Part shown: positions 1 to 6,823 of the stretch, in pieces | Layout: the number at the start of each line of letters is the position of its first letter | How positions within the stretch are numbered: the stretch's first letter is position 1 | Assembly: GCA_042219525.1 (NCBI GenBank) | Contig: JBDGPU010000184.1 | Location: 1 to 22,870, forward strand | Origin: JBDGPU01 sp042219525 | GTDB taxonomy: Archaea > Halobacteriota > Halobacteria > Halobacteriales > Haloferacaceae | DNA length: 22,870 bases | Direction: 5' to 3' | Notes under the pieces: model-generated | The model's input: only the letters and a program-made list of their open reading frames with translations | Told to the model about the DNA's origin: nothing | The model's database searches: none | Program-made: the position numbers and the translations under genes

Positions 1-128
1 GGACTGAAAGGGGCAGCCGCTGAGCGGGACGCCCTGCGACGCTAGCACCGCAACCGGCGAACGAGCGTAGCGAGTGAGCCGGTGAGGAGCACAGCGAGCA
101 GCGCGAGCGCTCAGCGGCTGGGGCTTTC
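1..128 (+). ncRNA. Candidate structured RNA/DNA element, left copy
   Basis: Seen directly: the segment opens with GGACTGAAAGGG. GAAAG at 6-10 can pair with CTTTC at 124-128. After a symmetric GGG/GGG internal loop, 14-26 is the perfect reverse complement of 108-120 (13 bp). Inside, ACCGGC (53-58) pairs with GCCGGT (78-83). CTGC and GCT (34-37, 41-43) can pair with AGC and GCAG (93-95, 98-101). The same layout, inverted and with a different helix sequence, recurs at 22534-22758. The enclosed part also carries the GAGCG/GCGAG-rich low-complexity sequence common between haloarchaeal genes. I infer a folded RNA or cruciform-forming DNA element; no protein function is supported. It may start before position 1. 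Confidence 0.4.
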
Positions 129-309
129 TGGGCATGCCGAGTGGTATCGCCAGCAACGACCGCCTATCAACCGAATAGCGCGACCGCCTCAGCGGCTGGG
201 GCTTTCGAGGCATGTTGAGTGGTGTCGCCACCGGCAATACCTAATCAACCGAATAACGCGAGCGCTTCACCGGCAGGGGCTTTCTGGGCATGCCGAGTGG
301 TTCCACTAG
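108..309 (+). repeat. 78-bp direct tandem repeat, about 2.5 units
   Basis: The motif TCAGCGGCTGGGGCTTTC starts at 111 and again at 189. A diverged form (TCACCGGCAGGGGCTTTC) starts at 267, giving an exact 78-bp period. The remainder of each unit (GGCATGCCGAGTGG, then CAACCGAATA) is also conserved, so this is not a repeat-spacer array. Each unit begins with the 3' arm of the helix that closes the element at 1-128. The period is a multiple of three, so an apparent open frame runs through it, but that reading has no recognisable protein character. Confidence 0.75.
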
Positions 310-362
310 CGATCCGAAAACCTGGAAACCAATTTAAAAGAGCGACACCGACAAAATCGAGT

Positions 363-1238
363 TTACATAATCGTCGCGCCGTCACCGATCCGCGTCTGGT
401 ACGCTCGCGACTCTACGCCCTCGTTCGCGAAGGCGTCGACCATCGCGGCCGCGATGGGGCGCCGGTCGTCAGCCTCGCACGCGGCCAGGATAGCCGGGCC
501 GGCGCCGCTCACGGTGACCCCTTTCGCGCCGGCCGCGAGGGCGGCGTCGCGGACGTCGTGATAGCCGGTGATGAGCTCCGCGCGGGCGGGGGTGACGACG
601 GAGTCCTCCATGCCGAAACCGACCAGGTCGGGGTCCGAGCGACACATCCCGACCGTCAGCGTCGCGGCGTTCCCCACCGTCTCGACGACCTGGTCCATCG
701 TGGCCTCGTCGGGAACGACCCGGCGCGCGTCCCGCGTCGAGACGGCGACGTCCGGGAGGCAGGCGACGAGGGGGACCTCGGCGTCGACGGCGTTCGTGCC
801 GGTGGCAGTCGTGACGGTGAAGCCGCCCATGATGGCCGGCGCGACGTTGTCCGCGTGCGCGACGCCGGAGACGACGGCCTCGCCCTCGGCAGCGACGGGG
901 ACGAGCTCCTCGCGGGTGTAGCCGCGGTCGTACAGTTCGTTCAGCGCGACGGCGGCCGCGGCCGCGCTGGCGGCGGAGGAGCCCAGCCCCGAGGCCGGGC
1001 GGACGCCCTTGTCGATCTGGATGTGCGCGGGTGCGTCCAGCTCCTCGGCGACGGCGCCGACCGTGTTGCCGTCGGGATCCTCAGGGATGTACTGGGAGCC
1101 GACGCCGGTGACGTCTATCGTCGTGCGGTCGGCCTTCTCGACGCGGACGACGTCGGCCGGACTCGCCAGCGCCGCACCGAAGACGTCGAAACCGCTCCCG
1201 AGGTTGGCGCTGGTCGCTGGCGCCCGTACCGTGATCAT
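363..1238 (-). CDS. thrB: Homoserine kinase
   Basis: This is a GHMP-superfamily kinase of 291 residues, the usual length for ThrB. It phosphorylates homoserine to O-phosphohomoserine with ATP, the step before threonine synthase, in the cytoplasm. The N-terminus (ITVRAPATSANLGSGFDVFG) is the classic ThrB opening. The ATP-binding glycine/serine loop PASGLGSSAASA lies near residues 81-92. The C-terminal GHMP motif GAKGVTVSGAGPAILA is present. I chose the ATG at 1238 because the family begins at MITVRAP; an upstream in-frame ATG at 1265 would add nine non-conserved residues. A T-rich TATA-like stretch lies about 28 bp before this ATG, so the transcript is probably leaderless. The neighbouring membrane protein gene ends 57 bp upstream on the same strand and has no obvious role in threonine synthesis. 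Confidence 0.96.
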   Translation of the reverse strand: MITVRAPATSANLGSGFDVFGAALASPADVVRVEKADRTTIDVTGVGSQYIPEDPDGNTVGAVAEELDAPAHIQIDKGVRPASGLGSSAASAAAAAVALNELYDRGYTREELVPVAAEGEAVVSGVAHADNVAPAIMGGFTVTTATGTNAVDAEVPLVACLPDVAVSTRDARRVVPDEATMDQVVETVGNAATLTVGMCRSDPDLVGFGMEDSVVTPARAELITGYHDVRDAALAAGAKGVTVSGAGPAILAACEADDRRPIAAAMVDAFANEGVESRAYQTRIGDGATIM

Positions 1239-1295
1239 GTGTCGCTGGAGGCGACGTGCGGGCAAAAAGGGTTTGTTCGACGCAGTTTCCCTCGC

Positions 1296-1547
1296 TCAGG
1301 CTTCCGCGGTCGTCCACAGCAATGGGCCGATGACGACCAGCGCGATCCCGAACAGGATGTACGGGGGCGTCATCGCGCTGAATGGGGCGACCATGAAGAT
1401 GACCCCGAAAACGGTGAGGTTGACCGCGATGACCCGCTGGTTCTTCAACGGTAGCGCACCCAGGGTGGACATGACGAACGCGAGCAGCAGGACGTGCCCC
1501 AGGTGATAGGGCAGCAGGAAACTGTCGACGAGCTGCAGTGGGAGCAT
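1296..1547 (-). CDS. Small multi-pass membrane protein
   Basis: I do not recognise a named family. The 83-residue protein is very hydrophobic, with likely membrane segments near residues 10-30, 38-57 and 62-79. The only polar stretch is a short KNQR turn around 35-38 and a few residues at the ends. It has no cysteine motif, signal cleavage site or catalytic motif. A TATA-like element (1576-1583) sits about 30 bp before the ATG. It is likely a haloarchaeal-specific integral membrane protein. Confidence 0.7.
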   Translation of the reverse strand: MLPLQLVDSFLLPYHLGHVLLLAFVMSTLGALPLKNQRVIAVNLTVFGVIFMVAPFSAMTPPYILFGIALVVIGPLLWTTAEA

Positions 1548-1575
1548 TCGTACTTCAGTGTCGAGGCGATTCGCG

Positions 1576-1583
1576 CATTAAAG
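1576..1583 (-). promoter_or_regulatory. TATA element for the small membrane protein gene
   Basis: On the minus strand CTTTAATG lies about 30-35 bp upstream of the ATG at 1547. This is the spacing expected for a near-leaderless haloarchaeal transcript. Confidence 0.4.
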
Positions 1584-1669
1584 TTCCGTTTTTTCCGATG
1601 GAGCGCGGGAACCGGGCCGCCCGAAGGCTATCCCGCCGGCGACGGTACGCTTTCCGCCCCGTTTCCGAG

Positions 1670-1951
1670 CTAAATGACGTCGTCCGGGTCGTGCGTCTCG
1701 GCCATCCGCTTCGCCTCGGCCGCGTACTGTTCCCGCATCGCCTCGTCCTCGACCGTCCCGAGCGACTCCGGTTCCACGGTCGTGGCCGCGGTCGTCTCCC
1801 GCACGTCGCTAAAGGAGGTCAGGGCGCGCTCCTTCCGATAATACTGCTTCCCGTCCGTCGTGGCGTACGTTAGAATGATCAGGTTCTGCTCGTCGTCGGA
1901 GTACGTTCGCTCGACGAGCCACAGCTGAACGTCCTCGTCGGTATCACTCAT
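1670..1951 (-). CDS. Short acidic protein of unknown function
   Basis: The protein is 93 residues starting MSDTDEDVQLWLVERTY. The frame stays open upstream, but that extension is Arg/Val/Leu-rich and reads as antisense of the neighbouring HD-domain gene, so I set the start at 1951. The first half looks like a small beta-rich fold (LWLVERTYSDDEQNLIILTYATTDGKQYYRKERAL). The second half is predicted helical and acidic and ends in DPDDVI. No catalytic motif is visible. It is divergent from the HD-domain gene, with 216 bp between the two starts. I recognise no function; it resembles conserved haloarchaeal hypothetical proteins. Confidence 0.65.
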   Translation of the reverse strand: MSDTDEDVQLWLVERTYSDDEQNLIILTYATTDGKQYYRKERALTSFSDVRETTAATTVEPESLGTVEDEAMREQYAAEAKRMAETHDPDDVI

Positions 1952-2167
1952 GCTGAGGTTGCCTCTGGGTGTACCTCCGCGGGCGGCCACAAAGGGAATT
2001 CGGCCGATACACCGTCGCCAGCGACTGAGAGCGTCGAATGGTGCTGCCGATGTTCGCCCAAATACATTCCGGATCGAGGACCGAAACACCGACCATGCTC
2101 CGGTGGCGACGTTGGACAACACGCTGCCGCGCCGGCTAGCACAACACGGCGCGCCGCTCGACATCTC

Positions 2168-3541
2168 ATGACGACCCAGATCAAGGACCCCGTTCACGGC
2201 TACATCGAACTCGACCAGCCCCTCGTCGACCGCATCGTCGACACGCGCGCGTTCCAGCGCATGCGGTACATCCGCCAGCTCTCGGCGACGCATCTCGTCT
2301 ATCCGGGCGCGAACCACACGCGCTTCGAGCACAGCCTCGGCGTCTACCACCTCGGTCGCACGGTGTTCGAGAACCTGCGCGAGGAGCCGTACTTCACGCG
2401 CAACACCGACGAGAAGGAGCTCGACGAGATCCAGCGCACGCTCGAGTGCGCGTGTCTCCTCCACGACGTCGGCCACCCGCCGTTCTCGCACCTCGCGGAG
2501 CGCTTTCTGGACACCGAGGAGCTCTACGACCGACTCGACGACCACGGGCTCGTCGACGAGTTCGTGGACGCCGGCATCGGCGAGGCGCCGCTCCGGGAGT
2601 CGAGCGCGCACGAGCTACTGGGCTGTCTCATCGTCCTCCGCGAGTTCCGGAAACCCCTCTGGGACCTCGGCGCCAACCCCTACGAGGTGTGCGCGTACAT
2701 GCTGGGCTACAGCCTCGTCTTCGAGCGCGGCGGCCCCTGGCAGTTCGGGCTCGGCGCGCAGCTCCTCTCCTCGCCCATCGACGTCGACCGCCTCGATTAC
2801 ATCACGCGCGACAACCAGATGACCGGTGCGGACGTGCTGAGCTTCGACACCCACCGGATGGTCGACGCCTACACGGCCCACCCGACGGAGGGGCTCGCGC
2901 TCTCCGAGAAGGCGCTCAGCGTCATCGGCAACTACCTCGAGGGTCGCATCGCGCTGTACATGTGGGTGACCCAGCATCACAAGTCGGTGTACGCGAACGT
3001 CCTGCTCCGGGCGCTGCTCGACGAACTCGACGCCCTCCGTGAGGCCCCGCCGGTCACCATCGACCAGATCCTCGACGGGGAGATCGACGATAACACGCTG
3101 ATGGAGCGGCTGCGCGTCACCGCCAGCGAGTACCCCGAGTCGACGCTCGCCGACCTGTACGACCGCTTCCGGGCCCGCGAGTTCCCGAAAACGTGCTGGA
3201 AACACCGGATCGCGTTTGCCGACCGCGTCGACGCCGACCTCGACGTCTTCGGCGAGTGGCTCGTCGCCAACGACGAGCGGCTGGAGAAAACCCTCGCGGA
3301 CGAACTCGGCGTCCCGCCCCACGAGGTGTGGATCGAGCGCTCGTACGTCCCCGAGTACGAGCCCGGCCAGCTCCGGGACATCCCCATCGCCTACGGCGGC
3401 ACGACGCGCTCCGTCGGCGACTGGGGGCTGTACGGCGAGCGCGCGTTCGACACGCCCATCCCGTTCGTCTACGTGCCCGCGGGCGAGAAGAAGCGGTCGA
3501 CGCAGTTCCTCGAAGGCCTGTTCGAATCTGAAGCGCACTGA
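2168..3541 (+). CDS. HD-domain phosphohydrolase, dGTPase/SAMHD1-like (COG1078 type)
   Basis: The 457-residue protein opens with IKDPVHGYIEL, the signature of this family. The metal-binding HD set is complete: RFEH with His55, LLHD with His99 and Asp100, and SSPIDVDRLDY with Asp207, which corresponds to the SAMHD1 aspartate in IDVDK. VGHPPFSH follows the HD pair. The family hydrolyses nucleotides, typically dNTPs to nucleosides plus triphosphate, though the substrate of this archaeal branch is inferred. The C-terminal third (about 300-457) is less conserved and contains aromatic, charged segments that may mediate oligomerisation. The gene is single, divergent from the short acidic protein and convergent with the gene ending at 3620. 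Housekeeping dNTP or nucleotide control is the likely role. Confidence 0.9.
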   Translation: MTTQIKDPVHGYIELDQPLVDRIVDTRAFQRMRYIRQLSATHLVYPGANHTRFEHSLGVYHLGRTVFENLREEPYFTRNTDEKELDEIQRTLECACLLHDVGHPPFSHLAERFLDTEELYDRLDDHGLVDEFVDAGIGEAPLRESSAHELLGCLIVLREFRKPLWDLGANPYEVCAYMLGYSLVFERGGPWQFGLGAQLLSSPIDVDRLDYITRDNQMTGADVLSFDTHRMVDAYTAHPTEGLALSEKALSVIGNYLEGRIALYMWVTQHHKSVYANVLLRALLDELDALREAPPVTIDQILDGEIDDNTLMERLRVTASEYPESTLADLYDRFRAREFPKTCWKHRIAFADRVDADLDVFGEWLVANDERLEKTLADELGVPPHEVWIERSYVPEYEPGQLRDIPIAYGGTTRSVGDWGLYGERAFDTPIPFVYVPAGEKKRSTQFLEGLFESEAH

Positions 3542-3619
3542 GTCGCCCCATTCGTATTCGAGCCGACCGGGCACTCCGGCAACGCCCGACCGCGTCCGAC
3601 TGCGCCCGCTCCCGACGCG

Positions 3620-5119
3620 CTACCCTTCCTCCGGCGGGCGCTCGACGGTCGTCTCGCCGAACGCCGTGTACGCCATCCGCCGAGAGAACTCGGCTGGTTC
3701 GCCGTCGAGTTCGGCGGCGAAGTCGAGCTCGAAAGAACGGACCACCCCCCGACTGTCGATCAGGGCGTCCAGACGCACGTTGCGGACGTTGCTCGCACCG
3801 GGCTCGTTCAGGGACGATGGCGACGTGAGCTCCCTACCGTCGTTGGCGACGCGGTACAGAGGGCCATCGGCCGTCTCGCGGCGCTCGACGAGTCTCGTCG
3901 GAACCGCGTCGAAGACCGTCTCGAAGTACCCGCTCGGGCGACTACCCAGCGTCCCGCCGAACGGGATCGCCCACGCCCAGTACTTCCAGGTGCCGACGAA
4001 CCCGTCCGGCGACTGGAACTCCGTGAACGACTCCGTCGCTGCCGGCTCGTAATTGACGAGGTGCGTCTCGCCATTGGACCAGAATTCGGCAGTCGCCGGC
4101 GGTTCCCCGAGGAACTTCGGGGCCTCCTCACCGCTCGTCGACACGCGCGTGCGGCAGGTTCGGTCCGCGGTGAGCCCGAGGTCCATTGCGAGATACGACC
4201 GGAGGCGCTCGTCGACACCGCTGATCCGCAGATCCAGCGCCAGGGAGTAGGACCGTTCGGCGATGCCGTCGACGTGTGCAGCCCCGAGGCTCGTCGCGTC
4301 GACGACCCCGCCGGCTGTCACGCCCGGCGCCGCGACCGTCGGTTGCGCGTTCGTCGTGACGCCCGTCGCGATGGCGGCCCCCAACCCGGCGACGACGGCA
4401 CCACCGGTCAGGAGGAGCGCTCGCCGGGTCGGCGTTCGGCTCGGCGATTCCGTCGGCGCCATCGTGTCGGCGGCTTCAGTTCCGGTCGACTCGCGACCGT
4501 TCTCGGGAGTGTTTCCGCCGGGATTCTCGACAGCTGCTTCGTCGGCGGCCTCGGCGGCCTCGGCCGCGGTTCCCTCGACAGCCTCGGCAATAGTTACGTC
4601 GGCGTCAGCGACGGCTTTTCCATCGGCGACCTCGGTGGCGGTTCCGTCGGCGCCCTCGGTAGCGGTTCCGTCGGCATCCACGACAGTGTTTCCGTCGGCC
4701 ACCCAGGAGTCGGTCGTCGAGTCCGGGTGTGCAGGGGTGCTCCTTTCGAATTCGGCCGGGAGGTTCTCGAAGTACTCGGCGAGGAGGCGCTCGCCGTGGT
4801 CGGGCTCAACGCCGAATTTCAGTAACTGGAACAGGTCCTCGGGACCGACGACGTCGGCGTTGGGCGGCACGTCCAGATCCCGGTGGTCGACAGTGGTAAC
4901 CACGGTATCGACGCCTCTCGTAGGTGGGGTGTCGGAGCCATCGGTAACGACGGCGAGCGTTTCCGCTGGCGCCGTCGACGTCGCGTCGAGGACGAGGCGA
5001 CCGTCCGTTTGCTCGACGTCCCGGCCGCGTGCGCTCCAGAGGTCGGCGACGAGCGCAGTAGCTGCTCCAGCCGATAGCGTGGCGAGTTGCTCGCTGAAGG
5101 CCGTCGCGTCAACCGGCAT
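3620..5119 (-). CDS. Modular one-pass membrane protein
   Basis: The 499-residue protein has four parts. Residues 1 to about 120 form a soluble alpha/beta module (ATALVADLWSARG, VDTVVTTVDHRDL, VVGPEDLFQLLKFG). It resembles the degenerate restriction-endonuclease-fold module I associate with haloarchaeal membrane proteins. Residues about 130-225 are an acidic low-complexity linker with repeated DGTATE/VADG/EAA units. A single membrane segment (ALLLTGGAVVAGLGAAIATGV) follows RRTRR-like basic residues near 230-252. The C-terminal 245 residues form a beta-rich domain ending VRLDALIDSRGVVRSFELDF, the style of domain seen in exported haloarchaeal lipoproteins. I infer N-terminus inside and C-terminus outside. 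The start at 5119 is supported by a TATA element 27 bp upstream; the longer frame back to 5461 is not protein-like. No enzymatic function can be assigned. Confidence 0.8.
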   Translation of the reverse strand: MPVDATAFSEQLATLSAGAATALVADLWSARGRDVEQTDGRLVLDATSTAPAETLAVVTDGSDTPPTRGVDTVVTTVDHRDLDVPPNADVVGPEDLFQLLKFGVEPDHGERLLAEYFENLPAEFERSTPAHPDSTTDSWVADGNTVVDADGTATEGADGTATEVADGKAVADADVTIAEAVEGTAAEAAEAADEAAVENPGGNTPENGRESTGTEAADTMAPTESPSRTPTRRALLLTGGAVVAGLGAAIATGVTTNAQPTVAAPGVTAGGVVDATSLGAAHVDGIAERSYSLALDLRISGVDERLRSYLAMDLGLTADRTCRTRVSTSGEEAPKFLGEPPATAEFWSNGETHLVNYEPAATESFTEFQSPDGFVGTWKYWAWAIPFGGTLGSRPSGYFETVFDAVPTRLVERRETADGPLYRVANDGRELTSPSSLNEPGASNVRNVRLDALIDSRGVVRSFELDFAAELDGEPAEFSRRMAYTAFGETTVERPPEEG

Positions 5120-5511
5120 TGCTAATTGTACGGGGTTGCAGAGTAAATCAGTTGGGGCGTGGTACCAAGCAACGCTCTCGAGGAGCGTCCCCTTCGAGCA
5201 CCGCATAGCCACGGCCGTGTTGGAGACTGGGTTGGTTCTCCCCCTCATACAGATTGTAGCCCAGACGTACGGCTGGGAGATCACTGCCAGTACAGAATAC
5301 AGGGAGGAGTTCAGGTTCGTCGTGCTCGGGGCCCTAACGGACCAAACGGCGTCGATTGTGGCCGAACAGTAATGGATGGTTGCGCTTCGTTTCCAAGCCT
5401 GTTTTCGAGATGTAATGCCGATGTTTATGTTTCCTGTAATATATGTTGTCACGGGGAACACACGTGGCCACCATTGTTAACAGAGGCCTCCGTGACCGAA
5501 TAAACGTCGCT
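5120..5511. promoter_or_regulatory. Divergent promoter region
   Basis: This 392-bp gap separates two divergent genes. For the minus-strand gene, GATTTACT at 5142-5149 lies 27 bp before the ATG at 5119, a near-leaderless promoter. For the plus-strand exported protein, an AT-rich stretch CTGTAATATATG (about 5434-5445) lies about 70 bp before the ATG at 5512, which would leave a leader of about 40 nt. Apart from this I see no gene in the interval; open frames across it are not acidic and have no conserved motif. Confidence 0.45.
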
Positions 5512-6225
5512 ATGAGCGACAGTCCTTCCACCGAGAGTGTCAGCAGGCGTAGCGTTATCAAAACGAGTGCGTTGGCGATCACCGGGATTACGGGCCTCTC
5601 CGTGGGGAGTGGCCTCGGCGCGGCCGAGGAAGGCGAAACGGACAACAAGGACGAATCCGAGTCCAAATCCAAGTCCGACGAGGAAACGTGCTTCCCCCCG
5701 AAACTCGACATCGAGGTGAAACCGGGGAACGGTGGTCAGCAGGACCCGATCAACCCGAACAGCAAGGGCGTGATTCCGGTCGCGGTCCTCCAGACGGAGG
5801 CGTTCGACCCGACGGAGCGGAAGGTCGATTACCGCTTCGACGCCGCCGAGAAGGTCGGTTGCGACAGCGCCGAACCGGTCCACGGCGGCCACGTCGAGGA
5901 CGTCGACGACGACGGTGACGACGACCTCGTGCTCCACTTCGACGCCGAGGAGACGAACTTCGCGCACGGTGACGAGAAAGCGGAGCTCCTCTGGGTCGAA
6001 TCCGAAGGCGATCACGGGGGCGAAAGCGAGGAAGAAGGAAAGTCCCGCGAGAAGTGCACCTGCCGCGGCCTCTCCGGCACCGACGAAGTGAAGATCGTCG
6101 GCAAGCCGAACGACCGCGGCGGCAGCGGCAAGCAGAAAGGTCGCGGCAACGGCAAGCAGAAAGGTCGCGGCAACGGCAAGCACAACGGCCGCGACAAGCA
6201 GAACGGCCGCGGCAACGGCAAGTAA
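5512..6225 (+). CDS. Tat-exported protein with a conserved calcium-type beta domain and a basic Gly/Asn/Lys tail
   Basis: The protein is 237 residues. A twin-arginine signal (SRRSVIKTSALAITGITGL, Arg12-Arg13) indicates Tat export, the main haloarchaeal route. No lipobox cysteine is visible. Residues about 63-200 match a widespread secreted domain with the order IEVKPG, DPINPNSKGVIPVAVL, FDPTERKVDYRF, EPVHGGHVEDVDDDGDDDLVLHF and a closing SGTDEVKIVG. The DVDDDGDDD loop looks like a calcium-binding element. The last 35 residues are built from GRGNGKQK units and are strongly basic, unusual for a haloarchaeal exported protein. The start at 5512 places the RR motif correctly; an upstream ATG at 5443 would bury it. 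Function is unknown; a cell-surface or polysaccharide/DNA-associated role is only a guess. Confidence 0.85.
   Translation: MSDSPSTESVSRRSVIKTSALAITGITGLSVGSGLGAAEEGETDNKDESESKSKSDEETCFPPKLDIEVKPGNGGQQDPINPNSKGVIPVAVLQTEAFDPTERKVDYRFDAAEKVGCDSAEPVHGGHVEDVDDDGDDDLVLHFDAEETNFAHGDEKAELLWVESEGDHGGESEEEGKSREKCTCRGLSGTDEVKIVGKPNDRGGSGKQKGRGNGKQKGRGNGKHNGRDKQNGRGNGK
6130..6222 (+). repeat. In-frame 24-bp tandem repeat in the exported protein gene
   Basis: The 24-bp unit starting AAGCAGAAAGGTCGCGGC occurs exactly twice (6130-6153, 6154-6177) and is followed by diverged units to the stop codon. It encodes repeats of KQKGRGNG. Such arrays expand and contract by slippage, so tail length is likely to vary between strains. 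Confidence 0.75.
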
Positions 6226-6310
6226 CCGGGCAGAGACAGCGACAAAGGCAAGCAGAAGGACTGCTGCGGCAGCGTTAGCGGGCGTCACGGGCCGTCAGGA
6301 GCGATCCTGC

Positions 6311-6322
6311 CACGACTTTTTA
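6311..6322 (+). terminator. Possible T-tract terminator
   Basis: CGACTTTTTATTG lies about 90 bp after the stop of the exported protein gene. Archaeal termination commonly needs only a run of T on the coding strand. Confidence 0.3.
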
Positions 6323-6410
6323 TTGACGATGGTCAGTCGATAGAGGCTGGTGAGCTGTGGCTGTGATAGTATGGAAATTTGTAGGTAGTGATACGATCGG
6401 GAATATTTAA

Positions 6411-6770
6411 TGTCGAGTGTCCGTACTGGCAGTTGCCGGGTTTCCCGGCAATTGACACTCTCGGTGGAGGTCGCTGTAGCCTGCGACCCCACCGTTCTGA
6501 AACGTGGTTTCTGGGAAGGGACAGGTTTTAGCGGTGGCTCAGCGTTCTCCAGGCGTCGCTGCAGTGTAGTTTCACGGTTGTCGGGGAGAACCATTCTCCC
6601 TATTGTCAGTCCGGGCGTGTCGGGGCCGGTCGTTTCTGCGCAAATGGCTATCGTGCACCTTCACGGAAGCCCCGGACTCGCTGGCATCACCAGCGGGCGC
6701 CGGAATGGTTTTCGGATGAATCCACCGACGAGCCCCGCTATTCGGGGTGGCTCGTTACATTCCGGCGGAT
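6411..6770 (+). ncRNA. Candidate multi-hairpin structured RNA upstream of the histidine kinase
   Basis: Seen directly, in order, are these helices. GAGTGTC 6415-6421 pairs with 6454-6460 and encloses TTGCCGGG 6433-6440 with 6444-6451 (3-nt loop). GGTGG+GGTCGC 6463-6474 pairs with 6483-6493 (one bulged A). GAAAC 6499-6503 pairs with 6507-6511. GGGAGAA 6584-6590 pairs with 6594-6600. AGTCCGGG 6608-6615 pairs with 6671-6678. CGCTGG 6679-6684 pairs with 6690-6695. CGCCGGAAT 6698-6706 pairs with 6759-6767 and encloses ACGAGCC 6728-6734 with 6749-6755. Several helices abut. The density of nested perfect stems is unlikely by chance. An AT-rich TATA-like stretch (6401-6409) precedes it. The strand is uncertain since DNA inverted repeats fold either way. 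It does not look like RNase P, SRP RNA or tRNA to me. The frame is open throughout, but the translation is not haloarchaeal in character. Confidence 0.45.
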
Positions 6771-6778
6771 CCCTGCTC

Positions 6779-6792
6779 CAAAAAAGATTAAG
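6779..6792 (+). promoter_or_regulatory. Probable promoter of the histidine kinase gene
   Basis: The AT-rich stretch CAAAAAAGATTAAGG ends about 32 bp before the ATG at 6824. That is the right distance for a short-leader transcript starting after the structured segment. Confidence 0.35.
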
Positions 6793-6823
6793 GCAGAACC
6801 GCCCCCTTGGTTATGAATATCAA

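Noticed and set aside
82..309. A 75-residue protein of 26-residue repeats (GLSGHAEW)
   Set aside because: The frame is open only because the DNA repeat is 78 bp; sequence constraint follows the helix arm, not a protein.
219..1454. A 411-residue plus-strand protein
   Set aside because: It is the antisense shadow of thrB, Arg/Asp/Gly-rich as expected from GC-rich codons read backwards.
6411..6770. RNase P RNA or SRP RNA
   Set aside because: The layout is a chain of local hairpins with no long-range closing helix, and I could not find the conserved core motifs of either RNA.
6410..6823. A 138-residue N-terminal extension of the histidine kinase
   Set aside because: It is basic, lacks haloarchaeal codon bias and overlaps the hairpin-rich segment; the GAF-like sequence starts at 6824.
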